Shown in pieces: positions 45,111 through 57,536 of a stretch of DNA of 64,000 bases. The stretch lies in NCBI GenBank assembly GCA_907165275.2, contig OU015662.1, positions 4,595,501 through 4,659,500 of the forward strand, in the 5' to 3' direction. This DNA comes from Zygaena filipendulae (taxonomy: Eukaryota > Arthropoda > Insecta > Lepidoptera > Zygaenidae). The stretch's first letter is position 1, and each line of letters opens with the position of its first letter. The notes under the pieces are model-generated. The model ran no database searches. It saw only the letters and a program-made list of their open reading frames with translations, and was not told the origin of the DNA. The translations under genes were made by a program, and so were the position numbers.

Positions 45111-45133
45111 CATTACGAATGCAAGGAAAGTCA

Positions 45134-45560
45134 AAATAAAAATAGGAATTAGCTAAAGAAAAAATGAGTGAAGATCGGATAGTCGCTTGACACTTTCCCA
45201 CCTATTTCTTTTTCTTTGGCCGGCTAGCTATTCAGCCAGTATTTTTTATTTACATTGTGGCAACCTAAAAAAAATATTATCTTTAATTATTAGTTATTAA
45301 TTAAAGAAAATAAAAAAATATAAATAGGAATTAGCTCAAGAAAAAGTGAGTGAATTTTATTTTAATTAATACCTACTTAAACTTTACGTTATTTCAATTT
45401 TACATCGCGCTGGCTGATTAGAAAGTTGAAACATGGTTCAATAGAAATGTGAAAATAGACCTAGTTTTTTTTTAATAATTTGACAGTTGTCAGTTGAAAG
45501 CGATTCTCCCTAGGGCTGAAAAGGGTTACTTTCAACCCGCTTCTCAGGCAACTTCAGACC
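45134..45560. repeat. Direct repeats downstream of the hairpin
   Basis: TAGGAATTAGCT with an A-rich tract and GAGTGA occurs twice (about 45134-45171 and 45311-45353). At about 45503-45540, TCTCCCTAGGGCTGAAA echoes the start of the hairpin element. The block looks like a duplicated or nested transposon. Confidence 0.45.
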
Positions 45561-47157
45561 TACTTTCCGAGTATGAGTAATGAAAAAATTATTTAAAGCC
45601 TCGTCCTATAAATTAAGAACATAATAAAGAAATTATTTTGTTCAAATCTAAAAAAAATATTTAAAATAGTTTTAAATAAGGAAACTGCAAAGATAGTGTG
45701 CCTATTTTTTAAGATTTCCAAAGACAGCTACAGATTCCGATATTTGAAAAAACACCTCGCACGAGAAACAAACTCACGCAATTATGTTTACATACGAATG
45801 TATTTGCGTTCTACTCCACCTCAGAGAGTGTAAACAGTATATGATCTAAATCAACGCCGAATTAACTTCTGCTGGTGAAAGAAAAAAAAAATGACGCGCA
45901 ACGAAGATTTTTTAAAAAGATCTCTACCGTTGTTGAAACAACTGATGCATCCATAAAACAATATTTGTATTGCGATATACAATAAAAGTCTGTAAATACA
46001 GGCGAAGCACAGTGAGCAATTACTACTCGGCTAACATATTTGTTTAGGACTGAATCATATTGAAGTGTTTCCAAGCGTGCCAAGACATTATTCCCGAGGT
46101 ATTTCTAAGAATATCGATTTGAGTATACTTAATACGCCTACTGTGCATGCCTGTACCTATGAGGAATGTAAATAATACGGTAGGAACAATAAAGTAGGAA
46201 TATAAAACAATAAATACTTGAAAATTTATTTGATATAATATCTGGCTGTTACCTACCGACGAAGGCAAATACGTAATTTGAGAGTAACGGGTAATATTAT
46301 AGTGTCATTATTTTTCTGTCTACTCAAAGCATTGTTTTTATTTTGTGATGTAGATAATAGTATGCTATTATATGACAAACAAACAGCTGGAAACATTGAA
46401 GAATGGCCACAAATTCCTTCAGTAAAATTTTGATTACCTACCTACTAGTATACCTACCTAATTAATATAATTTATCAAAATGTTTAAAAAACACATTGTT
46501 TCATAATCCTTCTTTATATATATACTATATAGGATTTTTCCATCATAAGTACATAACAAACACCACACGAACGGAGTCGTGTACAAAATATGTTGGATGG
46601 AAATAATATAAGACGTTGAAAATAATGATATAAGACGAACTATGGTGTAGACTAGTCCAATAAATCTATAATTATGTACCTAATAAGTAGAGTACTGCAA
46701 AATAGTAATTTCATAAATATACGTACATTTTCATAAAAATAGCACAGCCTTTAATAATACCGAAAAAGAGATCTAACTCGCAAATACATTCCAAATATCT
46801 CTAATACAATATGGGTATACTGGAGAGGAAGTAAAATATCTTACATTTGTCCCACATTACCCGACCACACAGCCACATAAAGTAAATACTTTTAATGCAT
46901 ACCCACAGAGGATCGTACAAATGAGGAGGGGAGAAAACTGGAAGTGGAAGATAGAAGGATAGAAAAAAAATATTAAAACTTTCTTTATTTCATCATTGCA
47001 TGACGCTTTTGGATCTCTTTTGTTAACTTTCTGTATTAATCCAAAATATTTCAGTCAATAAGCTTTAAGTAAAATTTGAAATTTTTGATTTCATTACAAA
47101 TAAAATCATAATATTTAAGTTAGTCAAACTTTCGTTAGTGACAAGGTCTATCCGTAA
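45561..47157. other. Non-coding stretch, nothing recognised
   Basis: No gene. Minus-strand ORFs 45862-46083 and 46044-46268 are short and unrecognised. Confidence 0.4.
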
Positions 47158-47437
47158 GTACATATAAAAATTAATGCCTATTTCCCTTGGTCACGACATC
47201 ACGCGTGAACGGCTGGACCAATTTCGCTAATTATTTTTTTTGGTGTGTTTGTTATTGTAAATAGAAGAAGAATAAAAGTAGTTTGGAGTTCCTGCTAGAA
47301 TTCCGAAACTCACGCGGGTGTATCCGAAATCTGAAACGGTGCGACCAATTTTGCGGGGTTTTCACTGCTAGGTTAGTTAATGTTATAAGGAGTAAATTTG
47401 GCTATTTTTGGCGGGTGAAACCGCGGGGCACAGCTAG
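47158..47437 (+). mobile_element. Helitron-like repeat, second subfamily
   Basis: Carries CCCTTGGTCACGACATCACG and GTGAACGGCTGGACCAATTT (shared with 57345-57536), then CCAATTTTGCGGGGTTTTCAC, and ends CCGCGGGGCACAGCTAG. Confidence 0.6.
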
Positions 47438-48727
47438 TGTTTTATTAAATAATATATTTTATGTATTATACAATTTATAAAAAACTCGAAGTTCAGTATT
47501 AGTTAAGTAAAAGTTTAATGTGCTTGAAACCTAAATAAACATTTTAATTTTTTTTCTGAAACCTAAACAAACATTGTAGCATAAAAGTAAAGTTCATTAT
47601 GAAACAGTTTATTGTATTCACAAGCTACGTTAAATATAGGTGGGTAGGTATTATGTTTCATACAAAATTAAATGGACCGATATATCGCTTTATTCTGCCG
47701 CAGAGCAGCTTGTTAATATTTATTATAAAGTTTATTATATTATCAAATATATAGGTACTAGCGGTTGGGTTTCATACTGGTTTCATCCTTTAGAGGTTTA
47801 ATTGTCAAAAGTCCCGAAAGACATAGGTACCTATTTCGAATTTAGGACATACCTACCGCTTAATACCTACCTATCAATTTCTACGAGTATAACTTCTAAA
47901 CTTTCACCTTATTTTAATTCCTTTTATTGAATTTACGAAAATTCTTTCGTAGTTTTCTTAATTGAAATCTTAGAGACTTGATTCCCGCGAACCCTCTGTG
48001 CGCGAGTCCAACTTGCACTTGGCCGGTTTTCATTTGTAATGACGTGAACAATAATTTTATTTGTATTTTAGCCTTGCACTACCTAAATTGAAATACAAAG
48101 GAAATCTTATTTCTGCATTCTCTATTTGCATTTGTACGGAATCACTTGACAGCACAGAAACAGACGCGACAACAGATTGAAATCGTCTATATATTGCCAC
48201 CGAAAGATCTTAAAAACCGTGGAAACCTCTTTCCGTTGCACTTGCAAAAACGCATCTTAACTCCTTAGAAATATGGTAAAATTTTGAATAAAAACAATAC
48301 TTACTGACGTAGGTACCTACGAGAAGACAAAACGTAATCCAGTCTGGTACGCACCAGATGCTGCGGTTTTCGAATTTTGGTGCACCTACCGACCTAACTA
48401 AAAGCTTTAGTGGGGAGTTGTGGAATTTATAATATAAATTGCTTGCCTACTGCCATCCATTGTGCCCTGAATTACCTACCTACCTATCGTCTGTGTAGTT
48501 GCTAATAACTAGGTAAGCAATAATAGGTACCTAATAAGTATTTTTTGGTAACTTATTATAATTTTGTTTCAGCTGATTAATAAAGCATGATAAAAGGCAT
48601 GTGATAATATTCAGAATAATGTCGTTATTTTATTATGTATTATTAATAGCAAAAAGGCGGTTCGTTATTAAATACAAACTTTAAACATAGAGAGTACAAA
48701 AAAATAACGTAAAATAATATAAAAAAA
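47438..48727. other. Non-coding stretch, nothing recognised
   Basis: No gene. Several TACCTA/TAGGTA runs lie between 47630 and 48530. Confidence 0.4.
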
Positions 48728-49050
48728 TGGGCATGTTGACTATTTTTTATTTTTTAGTCCGTCTTGTAGATTATTAAAAAATATTGGACACGTTTTTTTT
48801 CTTTTTTACGTAATCAAAAAATAACGGCGATATATTGAGTTGAAATTTCGCGTGACGTCACTATTCTAACAGTTTGTATGGCGGTTTTAGTTAGTGACGT
48901 CACGACCCCCTCACCCTAAACTTTAATGCGCTTTATCTCTGTATATTTTCATTTATTTGAAAAATAAAAAAATACGTGTCTAATGATTTTTAATTTTCTA
49001 AAAGACGGACTAATTAAAATTTAGATTTTCAAAAGTGGTCATCCCTATTG
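48728..49050. mobile_element. MITE with inner CRE-like palindromes
   Basis: Long imperfect inverted arms at about 48752-48799 and 48962-49018 share TTAGTCCGTCTT and GACACGT blocks. Inside, CGTGACGTCACTA (48851-48863) and TAGTGACGTCACG (48893-48905) form a second, perfect inverted pair, each with a TGACGTCA core. No ORF. Confidence 0.6.
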
Positions 49051-49113
49051 TAAGTAATAAAAAAACATGCGCGTCGAATTGAGTACCTCCTCCTTTTTGG
49101 AGTCGGATAAAAA
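49051..49113 (+). mobile_element. Retroposon 3' tail
   Basis: CGCGTCGAATTGAGTACCTC followed by CTCCTTTTTGGAGTCGG and an A-rich end matches a second tail at 62060-62110. Known to me as a widespread lepidopteran repeat end; the class is uncertain. Confidence 0.5.
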
Positions 49114-49550
49114 GAAGAGAAAGCTAGATACATACATAGATTAGGTAGTAGGTATTGTAGTATTTCTTTTTTACTTTTTTATAAACCTTTACTTACTATG
49201 TAAAATGGCTCACACAAACCTAATTTAGCGAGAAAAAATAAACTACAATACCTATATAAAACTGAATGCCAAAAACATCAATTCAGAGTATTTTTGCGTA
49301 TTTATACCTACTAGTACCTATAGGTGTCGTCGGCAAATTGTATAATCCGTTTATTTATAATGACATCACAAAACCCAACTAGGTAGTAAATGCATTTCCT
49401 GTCCTCAGCATTATACAAAATGCCAAACGTTTGGAAACGGACGAATTATACAAATTACCAGCGACATAGGCATGAATAGAATTATTTCATGCGTTTACGA
49501 AATTTTTGCTATTAATTTACATGCATTTCAAAAGCCAATTATGTAAATAG
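49114..49550. other. Non-coding spacer
   Basis: No gene or repeat recognised. Confidence 0.4.
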
Positions 49551-49554
49551 CTAT

Positions 49555-49790
49555 GGATGCAGATAAGCAATAACATGTTAACCCACAAAATTAAGTTATT
49601 GATTCAAAACGATTTATTGAGAGTTAGGGAACGTTTTTTAATTATGTGTTTACCTTATTACATTGCTTAAATATGTAACTAAATATTGAACATAAAAAAT
49701 GTTGATACAAAATGGCGCTCCTACTTTTAAAACACGATTCACTCAAAATTTCTCCAGTGTGGGTTGACACACTATTGCTTATCTGTGTCC
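49555..49790 (-). mobile_element. MITE with 33-bp TIRs and CTAT target duplication
   Basis: Termini 49555-49587 and 49758-49790 are inverted repeats starting GGATGCAGATAAGCAAT or a close variant. CTAT flanks both sides (49551-49554 and 49791-49794). It matches 22556-22758 in inverse orientation over most of its length, including the AAAATTTCTCCAGTGTGGGT end. Confidence 0.75.
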
Positions 49791-49933
49791 CTATATCAGT
49801 GTTTTGGTACAAGTACCTTACTCAATAAGTAGTTTGTTATGCACGGGATATATTATTTTATTCGTTTTTAATACTTACCCACCTAAAAATAATAACTAAT
49901 GTACTTTCAGTTTTTTGTATGCTTAGGTACTTC

Positions 49934-50138
49934 TCCTTACTAATATTAAAAATGCGAAAGTGAGTTATTTTGTTTTTTACGCTTTCATGCCTTAACAGCT
50001 CAAACGAGCATCACGAAATTTTGCATAGGTATACAATATACATTTTGTCAAGGGTACAGAGAAGACGTGTACTTTTTGATCCAGAATTCCCCCAGGATCT
50101 CCGAAATTAACGCGGGTGAAACCGCGGGGAACAGCTAT
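49934..50138 (+). mobile_element. Helitron-like repeat
   Basis: Begins TCCTTACTAATATTAAAAA and ends CCGCGGGGAACAGCTAT, with CTAG mutated to CTAT. Intact internal GGGTACAGAGAAGACG block. Confidence 0.6.
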
Positions 50139-53100
50139 TATTTAATATAAGTACAGATGACATCGACTATTCTAGTATTCAAAAAGGCAGTGAAAATAAT
50201 TCAAGAACAATTCAATAAAAAAGTCGTATGTATTCATTACATCTGTATTTCGACGGACAAATTATTTAGATATTCTTATGCCGCTCCATGTTCTATTGTA
50301 ATTGAACCGCTAGTATTGTCACATGACAAAACCGACGTACCCAGGTACCCAACCCACCAATTACGGTGTATTGTCGAAAAAAAACCTTATACCGGAGACA
50401 TTTTCAACATGTCACTCGAATACAGAGTTACTCGTGCTGCTGCCCAAACCAGTTGGAACTCCATTTTGAACTCTAAATTTATGGTGACAAGGTGATATTT
50501 CCGTAAATCTATCTGTATTAAAAAATGTGCAATGATTGTCGCTCTCAAAAACTTTTGTTCGTTGTCCTCTGGCCTGTCACATATCCTAACCATTGTGATT
50601 TTCACATCAATAGCTCACAATCTATATAGATTTTTTACAAACCGATTCTTTAGCAAAGAGTTTAGCTACACCTGCTTCTGGATTTCTCAGAGATTATTCG
50701 TATGAAATCGTCATAAATGTCCTGAGAAATATAAGTAAGTACATATGTATAAAGTTTAAATTTACGTTTTATGTCAAAATACGTATCTATTTTAAAAGGG
50801 TAGATAATCTTGGCTGAATTTAAAAAACAGTTTTATAAACCTTCGTTTTACTGTATCTATTGCAGCTCATATTTTTTACTATCAATATAATATAATATCT
50901 TGCCTGCGGTATCCGTACGTACGCGCAAATTTTGGGATTCCAGCAGATTTAATTTTCATAAAAGTCGAAAATAAATATTTCCTTCATTACAACATAATAA
51001 TGTCTATTATTCGTCATACAAACGGTCGTATTACGTGTAATACTTACTCGTACCTACTAAGGAACAGAAAATGAATCTCGCACATCGGATTTTGGTCACA
51101 ATTAAAATTTAATACAAAATTATAAACTTTTCTTTGCATTATACAAAATGGTGGCCAAACGAGCGATTTATAGAATTTAGCTGCGACATATCAACATAGT
51201 AACAGAGCTATAAGCATGCTATAAGATAATAATTATATTTAAAAACAAATTTTAACGCTACAGAAGCTAGAATCATAATATGAGGTTGCACCTGAACTAT
51301 AGAAACTATTTTTATGTGAATATAATATAAAAAACGTTAAGTAACAGAAGCAAGTAGGTAGAAATGACGTCTGATTACTTTTAAATTTCTCAAAGTTTAT
51401 AGCCAGCTAGTCATTATAAATACAGCCTTAACTCTAAAATTTATTGTATAGGTACCTATTAGGTACCTAGTAGGCTCGATGTCTGCAATATCCTGGCGGC
51501 ACGATCGTTAAAAAAGTATTAATTCAAGTACAATGGCCGCTGCCACCTCGCTTCACACGTCTGACCCCTCACTAATTAAAAAAAGTCTGACGAACATCTG
51601 ACGAATAAGACCCGGCCGATTTTATCGCTCGCCGAATAATATCACCAAAGAAACCACGTAGGCGTTCTCGATGTCACATCCTTTTCACACCTCTTTCAAT
51701 AAACACTATCCATCTCTTTCTTATAACAAATTATCACAACCAAATCTAGTTTGTAGGTAATTGTTTATAATAATAAAATTCATTCTTTGGAAAGGGCCAT
51801 TGCCGCTTCTCTGTGATACCGTAATGACTCTGTGAGAATAATTTGATAGGCATTTTATTACTTTTGTGCCGAGATATAGTTTATTCGTAAATGATTTTAC
51901 TTATTAAATCCCAATAATGATTCTTAAAACGCGCCACTAAAGTTCAAAGTGCGTTTAGTTCAAATTAATGTTACCTACAGCAGTTGAGAGTCGTAAATAG
52001 AAATCAAAAAGTTGACGGCGACAGTGTTTTATTTGAACATTACTGGTTTTGTGATGATAAAGCTTTTTATGATCTTAATTATTGTTGTAGTCGCTTTGAA
52101 GGCTTAACGTTGTGACGGAGTGATAATTATCATAATCGTTGTTATTCATCTTCCAAGAATTTGTTGATTTAGCATCTTGGGGTGCAGTAAACTTTTAATT
52201 TCGTCTATTTCGATTTCTTTATATTCCAACATCCAACATTCCGACAGAATTTACTATAGTCTATTTATTTATATTTTTATTTTTTTTCTTTAAATTCGTT
52301 CGTATTAAACATAGATAGGTACCTATATATTCGTAAAATTCAATGAAAATAAATAAGTAGGTAAAATTAATAAGTAAGTACTACTTTTGTTTCCATGTCA
52401 AGATCCATTTTTGAATTAACTAAAAAAAATCTCAAAATCTCACTAGTAGACCGGTACAAAATTTTTAATACTCAGAAAAATCTGATATATGTATAATTCT
52501 GTTTAGTTATAAATGTTAAGTTTTAGTATGAATCCGGTGAATTTAATGTTAATTCTGAAAATCATAGTCCGACTCAAGATTCTTAGAAGCGCAGCTAACG
52601 AAAATGACCTTTCCTTGGCACAACGCTCATTATACCTAAGTTATATCTCTGAGATGAAAGATAAAATTCATTTTATCAAACGCAAATCACGTTAACAATT
52701 TAATTTTAAAGACTTGAGTTAATTTAAAAATCTTGTCTTCATAATTACAGCTTGCACATACATAGGTATTACTATTGATACATTTAAAACTTTAAATCGT
52801 GTTTTACTGACGTAGGTTTATTTATGTCATTGTAAAATTGTAAAAATCGTTAGATTGTAAACGATTGGTGCTGCGGAGATATTTGCACGCCATATAGGTT
52901 CGAACTTTGACCAGAACAGGATCAAATGGTACAGATTTTTCCTGTGCGAGCATCGACCATAACGCATTTTCTGACCACAGAATTTTACTATATTACAGCT
53001 AGTTTATAAAATAACGGTCTTTTATAATTTTACGGTGACATATCTACTATGTATGTGTCACCGGAAAATGTATATCTAAACAGATATAAAAATAATATAA

Positions 53101-54668
53101 ATTGAACAAAGAGATTATAGACCTCCACTGCGCCTCGATTCTTAGTTCTTATTGCTTTTAAAGTTTAAGGCCTCGTGAAGATATCTATCTTATATATTTT
53201 ATAGGCCCTACCTATACGTCCTCCTTCGATGATAAGTGCGACACCTTCTATGTTAATTATTATAATTAGCTTTACGGTTTTAGTAGGTATATGTATATTT
53301 GTATAAATACATAGTTAAGTACATTCTCTCGTAGGTAGGTAGGTACTCGTTCTATTCAATTCGTTTGACACCATAATATGCTTTACAGTAGGTATACTTG
53401 TAAGAGTTGTTAGACAATCGATATCCGATATATGTATTGTTATGAATACGTAAACTTTGAAGTCTAATGCACAAGTTTATATACCAAACAGCGATCCTAA
53501 AGGGCCCTGCTCACAACCCGAGCCGTGTCTTAGTAATAACATGTGCCCTCATCAATATTCATGGCGCAAAGATGGATCATACTGTAACTATCAGCAATAG
53601 AGACGGGTTAATTTTAGACAGGAACAGTACATAATTAATTCAAAATCTTAAGGCAGAATATGGTTTATTACATCGACGTTTGCGGTGTAGTCGCTCACTC
53701 AATTATGCATCGCTTAAACTTTGTTATTGTTAGTGCCTATTAATTACGTTACCGTTAAGTTAGATATTTCGTTGTGCCGAGGAGTGACTTAATATCCCAA
53801 AAAAATAAATGCGAGTAAAATCACGGGTAAAAGCTGGTTGAAAATCGTTAGATCAACTGCTGTCTACGTTCAAACAGTTCACCGACCTTAATATATCGAA
53901 GACGGTATTTCTATACCAATAATTATTAACATGCGAAATGTCCGTGATTCGTCATAAGCATAACATAACATATGGCGGTATAACAATCCCACTCACACGC
54001 ACGGAACTTGTTTGTTCTTTGTTTGAACTATAATTACGTGGTGCCTTGTTAACTTTTTCATTCCGAGCCTCTGAAATTAAAAGACTATCGGTGGTTACCG
54101 CCGCTCTAATACCACAACGTCGGCTGTGTTGGTAGGTAGGTACCACAGAACAGAAAGTAACAGATGGAAGGGACATCAACTTAGTTAAGTAAGAAAACCA
54201 GTGTCGCTGGGTGATTTTCGCATACAAAACATTCATTCACAGCAATAAAACATTCATTAACGTAAAGATATATATTAAACGCTTTATGGTTATGTTATTA
54301 CTTAGTTACTGTTTTCATAATTCACAGTTTTAGAATTATTGTAGTATATATACTTGGGCAGCAAAAGAAGTTTTGGGCAAGTTAGAGCATTTGCTCTAAC
54401 TTAATTTGGAACGGTGGCGCGCCTGCCCCGCCTACATGTCCTCTCTAGGTAATTTATTTGCTCTGTAGTAGGTACAGTTATTAACAATTCCGGTACACAA
54501 TATATTTACTTCCACCTTCTTATTAAACTTGTTTTTGGGCATTTTCTGTTATGTCTTCACGCTTTGATGGGGAAATAGTGTGGATACGCTTCGCGCGTTT
54601 ACTTTCTATCGTTTGAATTTAAACTTTTAAGCAAGATTTTCGCGCTTTTATTTTCTTTTTTTATGTAA
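50139..54668. other. Long non-coding stretch with one GC-richer island
   Basis: No gene assigned. The 112-residue ORF at 50157-50495 is unrecognised. Positions 51480-51700 are GC-richer, with TGGCCGCTGCCACCTCGC, a homeodomain-like CTAATTAA and a repeated CTGACGAA. TAGGTACCTA palindromes cluster near 51452-51475. Confidence 0.35.
54379..54402. repeat. Perfect short hairpin
   Basis: AAGTTAGAGCA and its exact complement TGCTCTAACTT are separated by two bases. Position within an AT-rich, non-coding stretch gives no function. Confidence 0.5.
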
Positions 54669-54864
54669 CTAGCTGTGCCCCGCGGTTTCACTTGCGGTAA
54701 TTTCGGAGTTCCCGCGGGTATTCCGAGATAAAAAATACCTTATGTCTTTCTGTGTACAGGACAACGTGCATGCCATTTTCATCAAAATCCGTTAAGCCGT
54801 TTTTGCGTGATTGAGTAACAAACATCCAAACATCCACACTTGCACATTTATAATATTAGTAGGA
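54669..54864 (-). mobile_element. Helitron-like repeat, full length
   Basis: On the minus strand it starts TCCTACTAATATTATAAAT after an A and ends CCGCGGGGCACAGCTAG before a T. It is one of the two best-preserved copies and defines the unit at about 196 bp. Confidence 0.75.
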
Positions 54865-57169
54865 TTACGATTCTCTAATGCCCGCCAGAGCTTGAGCATT
54901 CCCTTAAAAGTATCTTGAAAATGCTTTGAAATGAAGATAACTTTTTCTCTATATATCCGATTTCGACGAAACAAAGCCTATTATGTTGCTCCTAGCTAAG
55001 CTTAATCTGCCTGTCACAAGTAGCTTCAGAGTTAAGCGTGGACATCAAGAGAGATAAAAGTTAAAAAAATGTTTGCTGTTTGTTTTTACCAGGCAAATAT
55101 ATTATTTTCAATGTATGTATGTATGTAAGGCGGGTTCTAGTGTATTTTATTACAAAATGCATTACGTGTACTAAATACATTACCTTATTTCACTGTTAAT
55201 TGTTATGTAGGTGTAATTATATTTCTACATAGCCGTATCCATATTATTGCTAACGGTCTCATACTTTTTTTGGTCTCTGGCTAACCCATATTCCTATGGC
55301 GTCGTTACCCGAGGCGAATAGGCAAAGGGCGCGCAATTATGTAATTACGTGTTAGGAGATCTGTTTTTATCACGTCCACCCTTGTCTATTGGACGATAAT
55401 TGACCTCTTGTTTTGGTCGTAATATAGCATCATTACAAAATTTGAAAGTGTGGAAAAAAAATATGTTGTTATTGAGAACTGTACCTACGTCCATATTTGA
55501 TTTCTGGAAAAAAATATGTAAACGGTTTTTTGATAAATAATATTGTGGTCTTGTTTGTTGGTTCTAAAGCACAAAAATCATAATTTAGGGTTTCTGTTAT
55601 TAATTAAAAGATAACAACAATCTTAAACCTATAAAATAGTAGCGTTATAACGCTGGTGAAAACACGGGGAACTGCTAGTATGTAGGTACTTAATTCACAT
55701 GACCTTAAATTAAAAAAATACAGCTTTTAGTATATGTTTTTTTTAACGTTCGTCCACTGGGATTCATAATCAGGTCACCAATCCATGAATACCTTCTCCT
55801 TCATCGTCAAAGGGATCTAAAATAGTATTTAAATTACCTGTATTCCGTTAGTAAACCAACAAACATAGCAAGTATCTACGCAGTGAAATTTCACTTCTGT
55901 TCTGTAAATCTATTTTCACTTGTGTTAGAGAAAAGAAAAAGAAAATATTATTTAAGCTTTCGTGAATATTGCCAAAAACCACGGGTTTCGCTAAGTAATT
56001 TGACGGAGTCACGAAGTAGTGCCGTCGGCCATATGGCGTTAACGATAGGGCTGGGTCAACACCATGCCCGTGTGTGCATCCTGTTGGACGTCCCATTTTG
56101 TTGTGGTGACCTTATGCTCACTTAAATATTATTTGATTATCTTATATAGAGTTGCTACAATCCTAATGTTTGTCAGTCTTAATAGATTTTAAATTACAAA
56201 CTTACAACTTGAATAATTAACAAGTTAGTAGGTACTAGCTGTCCTCTCCGAACTCAATTTATCGAAATAAAAGTATTCTTATATGAATATTCCATTGGTT
56301 AAAATATTCTTTATAAATTAAAGACATGTTGTCAGTCGAATATTCTTTTATATATTGTCAAAAAATTAATAAAAAACATAGAAAAAATCTCCCAGTAGGT
56401 ATATTAGCAACAAAAAAGGTTTTAACACTTATTATTGAAAGAATTTAGAATCGATCCAGTAGTTCCAGAGATTATTCCTTTTATCCAAACTCACAAATTT
56501 TACTCATTTATATTATCAGTGTGGATTAGTCGTACAATCATTATACCTAAGTTCATCTGAAAAACTATTATCAAAAGGTAATATATATTTTAATTGGAAG
56601 CTTTTAAAAAAGTAAACAATATCTGTTTTTGGAGGGTTTGCGTCTTTCTGTAACTCATTTTCATTGGAACATATTTGAAATGTATATATTAATGACAGCT
56701 CTATATAGTGCACTTCCTTGAGGATTCCATTATTGGAAGTCCAATAAAAAAACAATTTTTTATAATATATTTTTAACCAGACATCGGACGTGGTCAAAAT
56801 AACTTTTGTAAAATACAGGCTCATAAAGTATAGCGGGTATCGGTACTGTAAGTATTAGGGACGTGCAATGTGGAAGAAATATTAAAGGGCAATGGCATTG
56901 TGTCAACGAAGTTTTCCCGAATAACCAAATTATAATTGAGGAGGTTCGCAGAAGATTGTAGTTATCAACATAGCTTAAAGCGAGCGAGATACATTGTCTA
57001 GAGCCAATGGCCATTGGCTTAAAAAAGCTGCTGAGTTTATTATCAGTTCTTCTGAACGAATACCAAACTGACAGTAATGTCAACTTAATTCTATAAATCT
57101 GCTGATGATTGTACCAAGGACTTGGGATCAGCCTAAGTAATAAATATATTTTTTAATTTGAATTCGAAG
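54865..57169. other. Non-coding stretch with one Helitron-like tail
   Basis: No gene. A short tail with AACACGGGGAACTGCTAG ends at 55678. Overlapping ORFs at 55848-56125 and 56516-57083 are unrecognised. Confidence 0.35.
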
Positions 57170-57280
57170 AAAGACTTCCACAGAAATTCTGGAGAAGAGA
57201 ACCATTCGTCTTGGAGATCTTTAGGGGAGGCTTCACCTCATCTAGCAATGCACGTACCTATGTCAGATTGAAAAGCACGT
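57170..57280 (+). mobile_element. Degraded LINE 3' coding remnant
   Basis: The segment GGAGATCTTTAGGGGAGGC, followed by a broken version of a CAGCAGTGGACG-like block, resembles the C-terminal coding end of RTE-type LINEs that are abundant in Lepidoptera. No frame remains open for long. Confidence 0.35.
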
Positions 57281-57344
57281 CATAGCAAGGCAATGTGTCT
57301 GACATTATTTTATGCTCATTAAGTCTAAATGTCTATCTTATATA

Positions 57345-57536
57345 AACATAAAAAAGAATCCCTACTTCCCTTGGTCACAGCATTAAGCATGAACGGCTAG
57401 ACCAATCACCTTTAAATTTTGCATACACGTTGTCAGAGATACAGAGAAGGACATAGGGTACTTTTTATCTCGGAATTACCGCGGGGTCTCCGAAATTACC
57501 ACAGATGACTCTGTGGGGGCAGCTAGTGTAACAATC
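57345..57536 (+). mobile_element. Helitron-like repeat, second subfamily
   Basis: AATCCCTACTTCCCTTGGTC and GAACGGCTAGACCAATCACC match 47158-47437. It contains ACACGTTGTCAGAGATACAG and ends GGGGCAGCTAG before a T. Confidence 0.6.

Noticed and set aside
50157..50495. 112-residue plus-strand ORF
   Set aside because: No recognisable domain, no splice or promoter context, and an opposing ORF over part of it.
53808..53840. Possible Helitron-like tail (GCGAGTAAAATCACGGGTAA)
   Set aside because: Too short and without CTAG; it could be coincidence.
31107..54864. CTAG-ending repeats as SINEs
   Set aside because: They lack a pol III promoter and a 3' simple tail, and full copies have TC...CTAG ends between A and T without longer duplications, which suits Helitrons better. 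The Helitron call remains inference, without a computed consensus.
56516..57083. Two overlapping minus-strand ORFs of about 100 residues
   Set aside because: They overlap in different frames and lack any protein-family features.
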